Positions 50,570 through 59,154 of a stretch of 64,000 nucleotides of DNA are shown here, one piece after another (position 1 is the stretch's first letter; each line of letters starts with the position of its first letter). The notes under the pieces are model-generated. The model worked only from the letters and a program-made list of their open reading frames with translations, was not told the DNA's origin and did no database searches. Position numbers and translations under genes: made by a program. Source of the stretch: Spirochaetales bacterium (GTDB lineage Bacteria; Spirochaetota; Leptospiria; Leptospirales; Leptonemataceae); the NCBI GenBank assembly GCA_024233935.1, contig JACKOY010000001.1, positions 1 to 64,000 of the forward strand. The letters run 5' to 3'.

Positions 50570-53329
50570 ATGCGCGTCCGATCGAACCGGTGTATTTCTC
50601 TGTGTGTGCTCCTGGCCGCCTTCCTTGGCGCTCCGGGCTTCGCGCGGGCCGAAGTGAATTTCACGGGTCGTCTGCTGGAGCGCCCCGGCGGACCTCCGAT
50701 GGTCGATGTGCGCGTGGTTCTACTCGATCTGCGACAGGGCGCCTACACCGACGAAAGCGGGCGCTTTCGCTTTTCCGTGTCCGAACCGGGTTACTTCACC
50801 TTGCGCTTTGTTGCCGGGGACCGGGTTGAGGAGCGCCGCGTCGAGGTTCGTTTCGATGGTGAAGAAGTGCTGTGTTATATGGAAACCGAGGCCTTACCGG
50901 AACCGGAAGGCGTGCGCGTGATTGGCCTGCGCGATCGAACGCGTCTCTCTCGCTTTCGCCTCAGTCAGGACGAGATCCGTCGGCTGCCCGGCGTCTATGG
51001 AGATTCTCTGCGCGCCATCACCACTCTTCCCGGAATCACGCCCGTGCCTCCGGTGGGTGCTCTGCCGACCACAAACATCCTGACCACCAGCTTTTTGGCC
51101 GGCTTTGGCATCGGTCCGCCGTACAGCAATTCCGCCAGTAGCGGTGTGCTTGTGATTCGTGGCGCGGGCCCACGTTCCAGTCAGGTGCTTCTGGACGGTT
51201 TCAAAGTGCAGTACCCGTTTCACCTGGGTGATCAGTCGAGCGTCATCAACAACGAGTACATCCGGACCGTGGATGTATACACCGGAACCTATCCGGCGCG
51301 CTTTGGAAACTCCACCGGAGGCATCATTTCGATCGAAGGGCCCCAGGCGGTGGAAAAGCCCCACGGCCACCTGAATGTTTCGCTCTTCCTTTCGGATGCT
51401 TACTACGAGCTGCCGATTTTTGAGGGGGCCGGCTATTTTATTGGGAGTGTGCGAAAATCCTATCCGAACTACGCGCTTTTGACCCTGTACCCGGACGGCA
51501 TCCCGCCCAACGCAAAGTATGCGGACTATCTGGACGGTCAGTACAAGCTGGGATTCCAGATTACGCGCAACCACGAGTTTTCGTTTCTGTACTTTGGGTC
51601 GCGGGACATTCTCGATTATTCTCAGGAGGTGGACGAGCTTTCCAACGGCGGAAGCAGCAACGCGATCGATCTGAATCTGGACCTGAATGCCAGGCTGGAC
51701 GGAAACTCAAACCAGGAAGGTCGCCCGCCGGTTGGCCTCGACCGCGGCTTTCACACGCAGGGCATGAACTACACCTTTCGCCACGAAGGTTTTCTTGAAA
51801 ACAGACTCTACGCTCAGGTGAGTCGCTTTCGCGAGGACTTCGACCTTGACTTTCGGTCTCCGCTAACCGGGGAGACTGTGTTCGGTTACGAAGTGCTGGA
51901 CGCGCGCCGGGAGTTCCAGGTGCGCGACGAACTCACGTTTGAGTTGATTGAAGACGCCGTCGCTGTAAACGCAGGATACGAGCACAACGACGTGCGCTGG
52001 GAGTTGTCCTTGCGGAATTTTTCTCCGCAACAAAGCACCAACCCGAATACGCCGAATTTCGTGGAGGTCATAAACGATTTGATCGAGAGCAACCGAACCT
52101 TTCGTTCACTCTACGATGGTGACCGCACATCGTACGACCTCGACGCCGGATACGGAGAACTGGAAATACAGTTCTGGCGCCTGCGCCTTACTCCCGGCGT
52201 GCGTGTGGAACGGTATTCGCTTTCGGGCAGTACCGGCATCGGACCGCGAGGGGGCATGGAGCTGGAAATTCCAGAATCCGGAACGGTGCTTCTGGCGGGC
52301 GCCGGCCGGCACTTCAGTGTGCCCCCCGGCCTGAATCTGATCTCGATTGAGGCCGGCAATCCGTATCTGCATATGGAAGAGTCCGATCACATGGCCGCGG
52401 GCATAGAACAGAAACTGGGTTCCGAATGGCTGGTGAAGATCGAGTTCTACCGAAACATCTTTCGGAATCTGGTCGTCGAGGACGCCTTTCTGGTTATTCC
52501 GTATTCGTTGCGAACCAATCGTCGGGAGCTGGTAACCAAAACGGCCGATATCCTGGCGGATCCGTTCGAAAACCGACCCTTGAATTTTTCTAACGACGGT
52601 ACCGGCTGGTCCGAGGGATTTGAGATCTTTGTGAAAAAGACCCGCGAACCCTCTGCGAGCGGCTTCTTCGGCTGGGTGAGCTATTCGTTGACGCTGTCCA
52701 AGCGCAACAACCACCAGCCGCGTCTGAGCGAGTCCGAACGTGATGCTCTGCGCAACCGGAACTTGAACCGGGAAGTTGTTTCGTATCTCGAATTCGGGCG
52801 CAACATGCTGCTCTACTACGATACCGGGGAGACGGAATTTTTCTATGACAACGATCGCGAGGAGCTCTACGACCTCGATCGAACTCACCAGGTCAACATG
52901 GTCGTAAATTACAAGTTCTCCCCGGAGTGGCAGCTCGGACTCAAGTGGAAGTACGCCACGAACGTGCCATTTACTCCGATCGTGGGAAACCAGGATCAAC
53001 CACCGCTGGAAATTCTCGGTCGACCCACCTTTCTGCCACGCTATTCCGACTACTACAATTCGGACCGTCTGCATCCTGTGCACCAGTTGGACCTGCGGAT
53101 CGATCGTTTCTTCAACTACTCGTGGGGGTACGCGAACTACTACGTGGAACTCATCAACGTTTACGCCCGCCGGAACCCGGAGCAGGAGAACTTCGATTTT
53201 TTGTATCCATATTCTCGTGGGAGCAACCCGTCGATTCAGTACGAATCCAATTTCATTGAGACCCCCGCCGGGGGTGGTCGACAATGGCTGCTACCGCTGG
53301 TGAACTTTGGCCTGGAGGTGAGCTTTTGA
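50570..53329 (+). CDS. TonB-dependent outer-membrane receptor
   Basis: A 919-residue receptor. Signal peptide CVLLAAFLGAPGFARA, then a carboxypeptidase-regulatory-like beta-sandwich (VNFTGRLLERPGGPPMVDVRVVLLDL to about 95). The plug follows: LPGVYGDSLRAITTLPGI, VLVIRGAGPRSSQVLLDGF, YTGTYPARFGNSTGGIISIEG. The barrel fills the remainder, ending LLPLVNFGLEVSF with terminal Phe. No TonB box is obvious. Substrate unknown; siderophore, vitamin, peptide or glycan uptake are all possible. ATG 50570 starts the signal; TTGA coupling links it to the lipoprotein gene after it. Confidence 0.92.
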   Translation: MRVRSNRCISLCVLLAAFLGAPGFARAEVNFTGRLLERPGGPPMVDVRVVLLDLRQGAYTDESGRFRFSVSEPGYFTLRFVAGDRVEERRVEVRFDGEEVLCYMETEALPEPEGVRVIGLRDRTRLSRFRLSQDEIRRLPGVYGDSLRAITTLPGITPVPPVGALPTTNILTTSFLAGFGIGPPYSNSASSGVLVIRGAGPRSSQVLLDGFKVQYPFHLGDQSSVINNEYIRTVDVYTGTYPARFGNSTGGIISIEGPQAVEKPHGHLNVSLFLSDAYYELPIFEGAGYFIGSVRKSYPNYALLTLYPDGIPPNAKYADYLDGQYKLGFQITRNHEFSFLYFGSRDILDYSQEVDELSNGGSSNAIDLNLDLNARLDGNSNQEGRPPVGLDRGFHTQGMNYTFRHEGFLENRLYAQVSRFREDFDLDFRSPLTGETVFGYEVLDARREFQVRDELTFELIEDAVAVNAGYEHNDVRWELSLRNFSPQQSTNPNTPNFVEVINDLIESNRTFRSLYDGDRTSYDLDAGYGELEIQFWRLRLTPGVRVERYSLSGSTGIGPRGGMELEIPESGTVLLAGAGRHFSVPPGLNLISIEAGNPYLHMEESDHMAAGIEQKLGSEWLVKIEFYRNIFRNLVVEDAFLVIPYSLRTNRRELVTKTADILADPFENRPLNFSNDGTGWSEGFEIFVKKTREPSASGFFGWVSYSLTLSKRNNHQPRLSESERDALRNRNLNREVVSYLEFGRNMLLYYDTGETEFFYDNDREELYDLDRTHQVNMVVNYKFSPEWQLGLKWKYATNVPFTPIVGNQDQPPLEILGRPTFLPRYSDYYNSDRLHPVHQLDLRIDRFFNYSWGYANYYVELINVYARRNPEQENFDFLYPYSRGSNPSIQYESNFIETPAGGGRQWLLPLVNFGLEVSF

Positions 53330-54063
53330 TTTTCAGGAGCACAGGGGCTGCCGTCGTTCTCCGGATAACTTGCGTTCTCGTGCTGAGCGCCTTGTGTTGT
53401 GGAGTAACACCTCAGGGCGATGGCGATGCCGAAGAGCGCTTTTTGCTCTGGAATCTCTACAGTCTCGCCCTTGGGTCGAGCGGCAATTGCGTCCAGAGCA
53501 CGCGGGTCGGAACGGAACTCGGTCGTCTGAGTTGCAGTCGCGCCCCCCGAAGCGCGTGTGCCCTGGATTTGAAGCTGGAGTCTACCGGACAGCACATCAT
53601 CACGTCCGACACACGCAGCCGTCTGCTGGCAGAGTGGCAGGACATCGTCGATGACTACCCGCAATGCCAGACGACTCGCCTGGCCCTCGCATCGTCCTCC
53701 CTGTATCAGACCACGAGCGGCGCAAACATCACGACGCGAACCGACAACAATCGTTTGCAGGGCATCGCCAGCTGCGACAGCCTGGGATCAAGCGATCTGA
53801 GCAAACTTGTTTCCGGACCGGCCTTCCTATTTTTGACGTCGGCCCGGGGCCTCATGGCAAGGCAGGCAAAGGCCCTCAGCCAGAACAATTGCTACGACGC
53901 ACTTCCCTTGAGCAGCGACGATCGGGCGCTTGTAGAAAATGTGAACTCCGGCGCATCCTTCCTGGAGGTGAGCTGCAACTACGGCACTAACGCGGTCACG
54001 TCCATATGCAGTGCGGCTGAAAAAGCCGTCGCGCATCCGTTCGACTTTGCAACGCCCCTATAA
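53326..54063 (+). CDS. Cysteine-rich lipoprotein-like protein coupled to the TonB receptor
   Basis: A 245-residue exported protein. The start TTG 53326 overlaps the receptor stop (TTGA) and has GGAGGTG about 5 bases upstream. N-terminal VVLRITCVLVLSALCC suggests a loose lipobox at Cys24 or Cys25. The mature part has eight cysteines spaced through the chain, fit for four disulfides (GNCVQS, LSCSRA, SACALD, PQCQTT, ASCDSL, NNCYDA, VSCNYG, SICSAA). No family is recognised. Being translated with the receptor, it is probably its surface or periplasmic partner. Confidence 0.65.
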   Translation: MIFRSTGAAVVLRITCVLVLSALCCGVTPQGDGDAEERFLLWNLYSLALGSSGNCVQSTRVGTELGRLSCSRAPRSACALDLKLESTGQHIITSDTRSRLLAEWQDIVDDYPQCQTTRLALASSSLYQTTSGANITTRTDNNRLQGIASCDSLGSSDLSKLVSGPAFLFLTSARGLMARQAKALSQNNCYDALPLSSDDRALVENVNSGASFLEVSCNYGTNAVTSICSAAEKAVAHPFDFATPL

Positions 54064-54077
54064 GGTTGGCGCTGTGC

Positions 54078-55382
54078 TTAATAGCAGCCGGTGTCAGCCG
54101 CGCATCCGGTTGGTGGGTCAATGCCGCATCCGCAGGGCAGGCTGCGCGTGGCGAATCCGGGCCCCTGCGCAATGACGAATGGCGTGTCTTCGCGCAGAAT
54201 CAGCTCGGGGTATCCGTCGTTGTTGCAATCATAGCGGCACTGCAATGTGTACGTCCCCGTCATCAGATTGCCGAGCGTGTTGTCGCTTCCGCCCCGCACC
54301 GGGGTGGCGGCAAGCGGCAGGTTTTCTCCCTGCTGGGTTTCTGGGGTCAGGTAGACAGCGTAATAGTGGCGCTCGCTCTGAACGCCCCCGCTGATCACGA
54401 GGGTGCTGGTCAAATTGGGATAATAAACTCGGGCCCGGGTCAGCACGTTCCCACCCATGTTAAAACCAAGGTCGGAACCGGTGATGGTGTGCGCTCGTCT
54501 CCAGTCCGAGAAGGTCACGACTTCCTGCTGCTGTCCGGCGTTGTTCAACGCGTGGATCATGAGGTTTTCTTTGATATTGAAGCGGATCTCGAGCACCATG
54601 TTCAGCTGCGAGTGATCCACGATCAGCGTCGCCTGCTGCCCCTCTACGATCTTGTGATGCAGCGGGAACCATTGCGGAGGCAGAATCGATTGCTGAGCAG
54701 AATCGATGTTGGGGTCGTACTGGAGCAAAGGCGTTACATTGCTGCCCGGGATGTCGTTGTTGTCGAATGTATCGAAGGGCAGCGTTCCATTCACACGACC
54801 CCATCCGGTGGCGAAGGCGCGCACGTAAACCCCGGCGTGGGTATAGACCGCGGTGCCCACATCTCTGGACGGGTACAGGGCGCCGCGACCATTCATGAAC
54901 TCGACGTAGTTGATCAGGCCTCCCGTGTCATAACACGCGTTGTCCGTATCCGCTCCGTAGGGCACGCTGCAATACACCTGTCGCCGGACCGATAGAGTAT
55001 CCCAGAATTTATCAGAGTCGGACTGGTCATTAATCTCTGAAAGATCGCTGAACGGACTGCGAGAAGAGAGGCGCACCTCTCCCACGTCGATAAAAACCGG
55101 CAAGTCGCTGTAACTCGGCGCACAGTTCACGTCCACGTACGGAGTGCATCCGCTATCGGTGGGATTGCTGAGATTCAGTATGTTGTCATCGGCATCTACG
55201 AACAGGCGATTGTCGTTGATCTGCCAGGTGTTGAGCGGGCGATCGGTTGCGTAGGTGCCCTTCAGAACCACAAACATGCGGTTGTTAATCAGGGTGGAAA
55301 GCAGGGGCGTGCCGTTGTCGCCGTTGCAAGCCGCCGCAAGAAGAATGATCAGCAATACCAGTTTGAGACGCATCTTACGCAT
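54078..55382 (-). CDS. Large surface lipoprotein of unknown function
   Basis: A 434-residue lipoprotein with basic start and lipobox LLAAAC (Cys19). The chain is beta-rich, with few charged clusters, and has DCNNDGYPELIL near the end, like an Asp-rich calcium-binding or FG-GAP-type turn. The last 50 residues are cysteine-rich (RYDCNN, LPCGCGID, TGCAADTGCY). Similar surface lipoproteins occur in Leptospira, but I cannot name one. It converges on the gene at 53326 with 14 bases between, and lies 14 bases after the barrel gene on its strand. Confidence 0.7.
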   Translation of the reverse strand: MRKMRLKLVLLIILLAAACNGDNGTPLLSTLINNRMFVVLKGTYATDRPLNTWQINDNRLFVDADDNILNLSNPTDSGCTPYVDVNCAPSYSDLPVFIDVGEVRLSSRSPFSDLSEINDQSDSDKFWDTLSVRRQVYCSVPYGADTDNACYDTGGLINYVEFMNGRGALYPSRDVGTAVYTHAGVYVRAFATGWGRVNGTLPFDTFDNNDIPGSNVTPLLQYDPNIDSAQQSILPPQWFPLHHKIVEGQQATLIVDHSQLNMVLEIRFNIKENLMIHALNNAGQQQEVVTFSDWRRAHTITGSDLGFNMGGNVLTRARVYYPNLTSTLVISGGVQSERHYYAVYLTPETQQGENLPLAATPVRGGSDNTLGNLMTGTYTLQCRYDCNNDGYPELILREDTPFVIAQGPGFATRSLPCGCGIDPPTGCAADTGCY

Positions 55383-55396
55383 TGTCGCTTCCAGAA

Positions 55397-56020
55397 TTAG
55401 AGAACAAAGGACACCATCAAGCCAAAATGAAAGAAGTGCCCGTTCTCGATTTCGTAGACTTCGGTCTGGGTTCTGAAATCGGTATTGCCGGGCAGCAGGT
55501 ACTGATAGCGCACTTCGTCGGGCGGGTCCAGGTGCTTTTCATATACAAGGTTGTAGTCGAGTCGCAGGCCAACGCGGAGCCGTCGGCTGGCCGGGATGGA
55601 AAATTCCAGGCCGGCGTAGAGCAAGGGTTCCCATCCGCTTCGGTTGGCGGGGCGCACTTCGAGCCAGGCGCCACCCCCGCCCAATTTCACAAAGGTCTGC
55701 AGCTTGAAGTCTATGGGCAGGCGGTAGTCGAGCGCCAGGTACACCGGAACCACGGTCACTTTTTGAGTGGTGCGGGAGAAATACTGACTCCACATGACGC
55801 CGCTTTCGGTGAAGAATACCCAGGGCCAATTCACACGATAAAAGCCGCCGGCTCCGATGTTCGCGTCCAGAACCTCATCCAGTCGCGTGCCGGGCACAGG
55901 GTTGGACGCGCCAATCCAGATGCCCACTTCATGACGAAGGCGCGACGGGGCTTCCTGGGCCGCCACGGAAATCGGCATTGCGGCCGCGCAAAGCAGGATT
56001 ATGACGTACCGGGCCCTCAT
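55397..56020 (-). CDS. Outer-membrane beta-barrel protein, small
   Basis: A 207-residue protein with signal peptide (MRARYVIILLCAAAMPISVAAQ) and about eight amphipathic strands: VPVYLALDYRLPIDFKLQTFVKLGGGGAWLE, LLYAGLEFSIPASRRLRVGLRLDYNL, ending FGLMVSFVL. This is the size of OmpA/OmpW-type eight-stranded barrels. ATG 56020 gives a normal signal; TTG 56065, overlapping the truA stop as TTGA, is the alternative. Probably co-transcribed with truA and the lipoprotein. Confidence 0.7.
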   Translation of the reverse strand: MRARYVIILLCAAAMPISVAAQEAPSRLRHEVGIWIGASNPVPGTRLDEVLDANIGAGGFYRVNWPWVFFTESGVMWSQYFSRTTQKVTVVPVYLALDYRLPIDFKLQTFVKLGGGGAWLEVRPANRSGWEPLLYAGLEFSIPASRRLRVGLRLDYNLVYEKHLDPPDEVRYQYLLPGNTDFRTQTEVYEIENGHFFHFGLMVSFVL

Positions 56021-56061
56021 GCGCAATGGTTTTGGTAGCGGATTTGCTGCAAGCAGTAGCT

Positions 56062-56916
56062 TCAATCACTAAAAGGCCCATTCGGGCCATTTCGCGATTC
56101 GTGTCTCTGCAGCGCCAGGGTTTCGAGTCCCGTTTGCGCCAGATCAGCAGGATAGAAGGCTTTGCGGAAAAAAAGGCCCTCGGGCGGGGCGGTGTGGCCG
56201 GCTCGCTTTCGGTCCCGACTGGCCAGGACCCCGGCCAGACTTTCCGTGATTTTTCCGGAAGCACGGTCCACAAGACTTCCAACCAGAATACGAATCATGT
56301 TGTGCAGAAAGGCGTTGGCGCGAATGCGGAACCCGAGCATATGATCGCGATCCAGAGCTCGATCGGTGCTCCGTTCGATGCGGGCGAAGTGAAGCACTCG
56401 CCGTGTTTCCTGCACGCCCGGATGCGGCCGGGCGAAGGCTGCAAAATCGTGCTCTCCCTGGAGTTCCAACAATTCTTCATTCAGTGCATCCACCGGCAGT
56501 GGATCGCGGATCCAGAGAAAGCGTCCCGGTCGGAACGCTGTGCGTACGCTATCGTTCAGGATAAGATACTCGTACTCACGGGCCACACAGGAAAAACGAG
56601 GGTGAAACGTCGCCGGAACACGCGCTACCTGCCGCACGGAAATGGCCGGATGGAGAACACCGTTGAGTGCGTACAGAAATCTGCGAGGCGCCGGTAGTTC
56701 CGCTTCAGTTTCCGTATCGAACGCCGCCACCTGTCCTGTTGCGTGCACGCCGGAGTCGGTTCTTCCGGCGCAGGAAACCCGCCCGACCACAGAGCCGCGC
56801 AGCACGATTCGCAGCGCGTTTTCAAGCTCGACCTGAACCGTTAGAGGACCGTCCTGGGCCTGAAAGCCGGCAAAGAAACTGCCATCGTATTCAACGACCA
56901 GGGCGAAACGGGCCAT
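56062..56916 (-). CDS. truA: tRNA pseudouridine(38-40) synthase
   Basis: A 284-residue TruA. Asp54 in GRTDSGVHATGQVAAF is catalytic; EYDGSFFAGFQAQ, the HDFAAFARP-type segment and FLHNMIRILVGSLVD complete the family pattern. It modifies uridines 38-40 of the tRNA anticodon stem-loop. The C-terminal 30 residues (DLAQTGLETLALQRHES) are slightly longer than usual. It starts 2 bases after the DUF2225 gene. Confidence 0.95.
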   Translation of the reverse strand: MARFALVVEYDGSFFAGFQAQDGPLTVQVELENALRIVLRGSVVGRVSCAGRTDSGVHATGQVAAFDTETEAELPAPRRFLYALNGVLHPAISVRQVARVPATFHPRFSCVAREYEYLILNDSVRTAFRPGRFLWIRDPLPVDALNEELLELQGEHDFAAFARPHPGVQETRRVLHFARIERSTDRALDRDHMLGFRIRANAFLHNMIRILVGSLVDRASGKITESLAGVLASRDRKRAGHTAPPEGLFFRKAFYPADLAQTGLETLALQRHESRNGPNGPFSD

Positions 56917-56918
56917 GG

Positions 56919-57809
56919 TCAGCCCGCTACACCGACTTTCTCCTGGAGCGCTTCGAGCTCTTTGGAAATATCTTCGTAGAGGTCTTTGGACATATCGATG
57001 ATCGCGGTCGGTTTGGAAGAGGAGGCGCGGCCCATTCCGTATAGCTTGCCCAGGTGCATCTTGCAGCGTTCAAGAATCTTGATTCGATCGGTATCGCTGG
57101 AGGCCAGGCGATCGAGATACTTACGCGTGAGGTAGCCGTTGAGGTAGATGACGCCATCAAATCCCCAGTTCTTGTCAGTATCTGGCCCGAGCAAGTTTAC
57201 AAACTGGTCGTGGGGCTCCCGGCCCGTACTCATGATGTCCAGAACGGGGCCGTAGTAATGCACCGCCTTCATATAGAGCAGGTCCTGCACTTTGTCAAAA
57301 CCCATCCCGCTGAATTGCTCGTTCATGTCGGCCATCAGCCAAGCGCCACGAATGGCGCACAGGGCCTTCTTGGGCGTGGGCGCGACATTCATGCCACGCT
57401 TCTGGTAGCAGTCGATGGCCAGTATGTACGAAGCGGCGCCCAGTACCAGCTGGCGATCCTCGTTGAAGTCCAGGGGGCCCAGGATCTTCTCGATGCCGGT
57501 CCGACGCGTCACGGTTGCTTTCTTTAAATCCTGAACCTCGTCCGGGTCCACCTTCTCGAAGTCGTTCTGGAAAGAGGAGTAGAGGCATTGCGGGCAGGTC
57601 AGGATCGGATAGGCAAGGGGATAGACCCGACCAAATTTCTTACTCACCTCGTAGAGGCGGCGCAGTTCGGCGGTCAGTTTGCCGGCAATCAGGCGTCCGC
57701 CTCCAGAGTGTAGCTGCTCTCGAAAGTATTCGTGCCCACAAACGGGGCAATGGGTGGCGTCCTTTGCACGGTAGGAGATCGATTTCTGTCGGCTTACTTT
57801 GGTCGCCAT
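56919..57809 (-). CDS. DUF2225 family protein
   Basis: A 296-residue protein with two CxxC pairs, CPVCGHE near residue 21 and CPQCLYS near 72, likely holding a zinc ion, followed by TPR-like helices (DRQLVLGAASYILAIDCYQKRG). It fits DUF2225, which occurs in spirochaetes and Firmicutes with unknown function. ATG 57809. It precedes truA in the same operon; no functional link is established. Confidence 0.85.
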   Translation of the reverse strand: MATKVSRQKSISYRAKDATHCPVCGHEYFREQLHSGGGRLIAGKLTAELRRLYEVSKKFGRVYPLAYPILTCPQCLYSSFQNDFEKVDPDEVQDLKKATVTRRTGIEKILGPLDFNEDRQLVLGAASYILAIDCYQKRGMNVAPTPKKALCAIRGAWLMADMNEQFSGMGFDKVQDLLYMKAVHYYGPVLDIMSTGREPHDQFVNLLGPDTDKNWGFDGVIYLNGYLTRKYLDRLASSDTDRIKILERCKMHLGKLYGMGRASSSKPTAIIDMSKDLYEDISKELEALQEKVGVAG

Positions 57810-57970
57810 ATCATGCAGCTCCGCTTGGGCCGTAGGAGCTTATGTCCCCTGATGGCCCTTGACGCGACCATGGTGGCGATTTTTTGATTTTCAGGCAATC
57901 AGGTTTCCGGTCATGATCTCCGATAGGACCTGTAAGCGGGCGATCTATGCCCTGCGAGGCGACCGTCATC

Positions 57971-59089
57971 ATGAAAAGGACTAACTTTCTTCTCAGAACC
58001 CTGCTTGTGGCCAGTTTGTTGTGGCTCCCCCAGCTTTCCGGTCCGGTCGAAGCTGAATCCGTCGCAGAAAAGGCCCAGCAAAAGCGCATCGAGATCGTTC
58101 AGTATCTGCGCATTTTGCGACCAATGGTTTACAACTTCCCCTGCGATCCCGTGCCGGCTTGCATTGCGGATCTGGAAGCCAACGGCGGGCTCGCCGAAGC
58201 CGAGGCCAGTCGTGTGAGACCGTACGAGGAGATCAAACGCATCTACCAGGAGGGCATGGTCTACTATTACGAAGGAAATTATCTGAACGCTTACAGCCGC
58301 ATGTTGGATGCGCAGCAGCGGACCGACGCCCTGCTTGAAATCCTGAGTCAGTCTTATTTGGATCGCACCGATCAGATGATGCGGGACGCTATCGAACGAA
58401 AGAACGAAAACGACCCCAATGACCGTTCGGTGGTGGATATATCGATCGATTACGGCCCCAACTCACGCCGTCGGCGCGACTTTGAGACCGACCGGGACGC
58501 GCCGGCCACCGAAAGACGTTATGATTCCCAGGAAGTGCACTGGGCCCGCAATAAGTTCCGCATAGAGAAGAATGTTGAGATGGGTTACCATCTGCTGGGG
58601 CTGGCCCGCCAGGCGCGCGAACGGGCACTGCACGTGGACCAAAACCTTCGGAACGAAGAACGACTGAATCCGGATCAGCGTCGGGCACGCATTGAATTCT
58701 ATCTCGCCAGCATTGTGCTCGCCCGGCGGGCAAAGGTGAATGCGGCCTTCATCTATCAACTCAAGTATCCGTACGATAATTACGCCCTGTTTAATCACTT
58801 TGGGTTTACCGAGGCTGGCCGCACGGAAGAGGCCGAAGTCCCGACCATTGAAGACGTACGCATGACCTGGTACGAGAACCCGTACCTGTTACCCAAAGAA
58901 CTGCACCCGGTCTTTGATATGCGACTGCCCGAGCAGTACCGCCGGGACGCCACGGACAGTCGGGCCGAGGTCTACGAGGACGAGGTCGATCTGCAGGTGC
59001 GTTTGCGGTTCAATGACGTTCGTCCTGAGAGTTACGAGCGCGTGGAAGGCGGCAACCAGAACCAACAGCCGGCTCAACCCGCAAACTGA
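57971..59089 (+). CDS. Exported helical-repeat protein of unknown function
   Basis: A 372-residue protein with signal peptide (TLLVASLLWLPQLSGPVEA). Helical repeats with TPR-like flavour follow (YEEIKRIYQEGMVYYYEGNYLNAYSRMLDAQ; NVEMGYHLLGLARQARERAL). A charged linker of Arg and Asp (SRRRRDFETDRDAPATERR) lies in the middle. No family recognised. ATG 57971 with AAGG before it. It is divergent from the DUF2225 gene and converges on lon across a perfect palindrome. Confidence 0.72.
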   Translation: MKRTNFLLRTLLVASLLWLPQLSGPVEAESVAEKAQQKRIEIVQYLRILRPMVYNFPCDPVPACIADLEANGGLAEAEASRVRPYEEIKRIYQEGMVYYYEGNYLNAYSRMLDAQQRTDALLEILSQSYLDRTDQMMRDAIERKNENDPNDRSVVDISIDYGPNSRRRRDFETDRDAPATERRYDSQEVHWARNKFRIEKNVEMGYHLLGLARQARERALHVDQNLRNEERLNPDQRRARIEFYLASIVLARRAKVNAAFIYQLKYPYDNYALFNHFGFTEAGRTEEAEVPTIEDVRMTWYENPYLLPKELHPVFDMRLPEQYRRDATDSRAEVYEDEVDLQVRLRFNDVRPESYERVEGGNQNQQPAQPAN

Positions 59090-59115
59090 TAACCCTATCC
59101 GGTTCATCCAACCTG

Positions 59116-59141
59116 GAACCGGCGGCCGCGGCCGCCGGTTC
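59116..59141. terminator. 26-bp perfect palindrome between convergent genes
   Basis: GAACCGGCGGCCG / CGGCCGCCGGTTC with no spacer, in the 65-base gap between the exported repeat protein and lon stops. G+C rich, no T-tract. Probably a bidirectional transcription barrier or RNA-stabilising stem. Confidence 0.6.
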
Positions 59142-59154
59142 TGCCATGTTCCGC

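Noticed and set aside
57862..57886. Possible hairpin with T-run upstream of the exported repeat protein
   Set aside because: The stem has a mismatch and the centre is too tight; not a convincing terminator.
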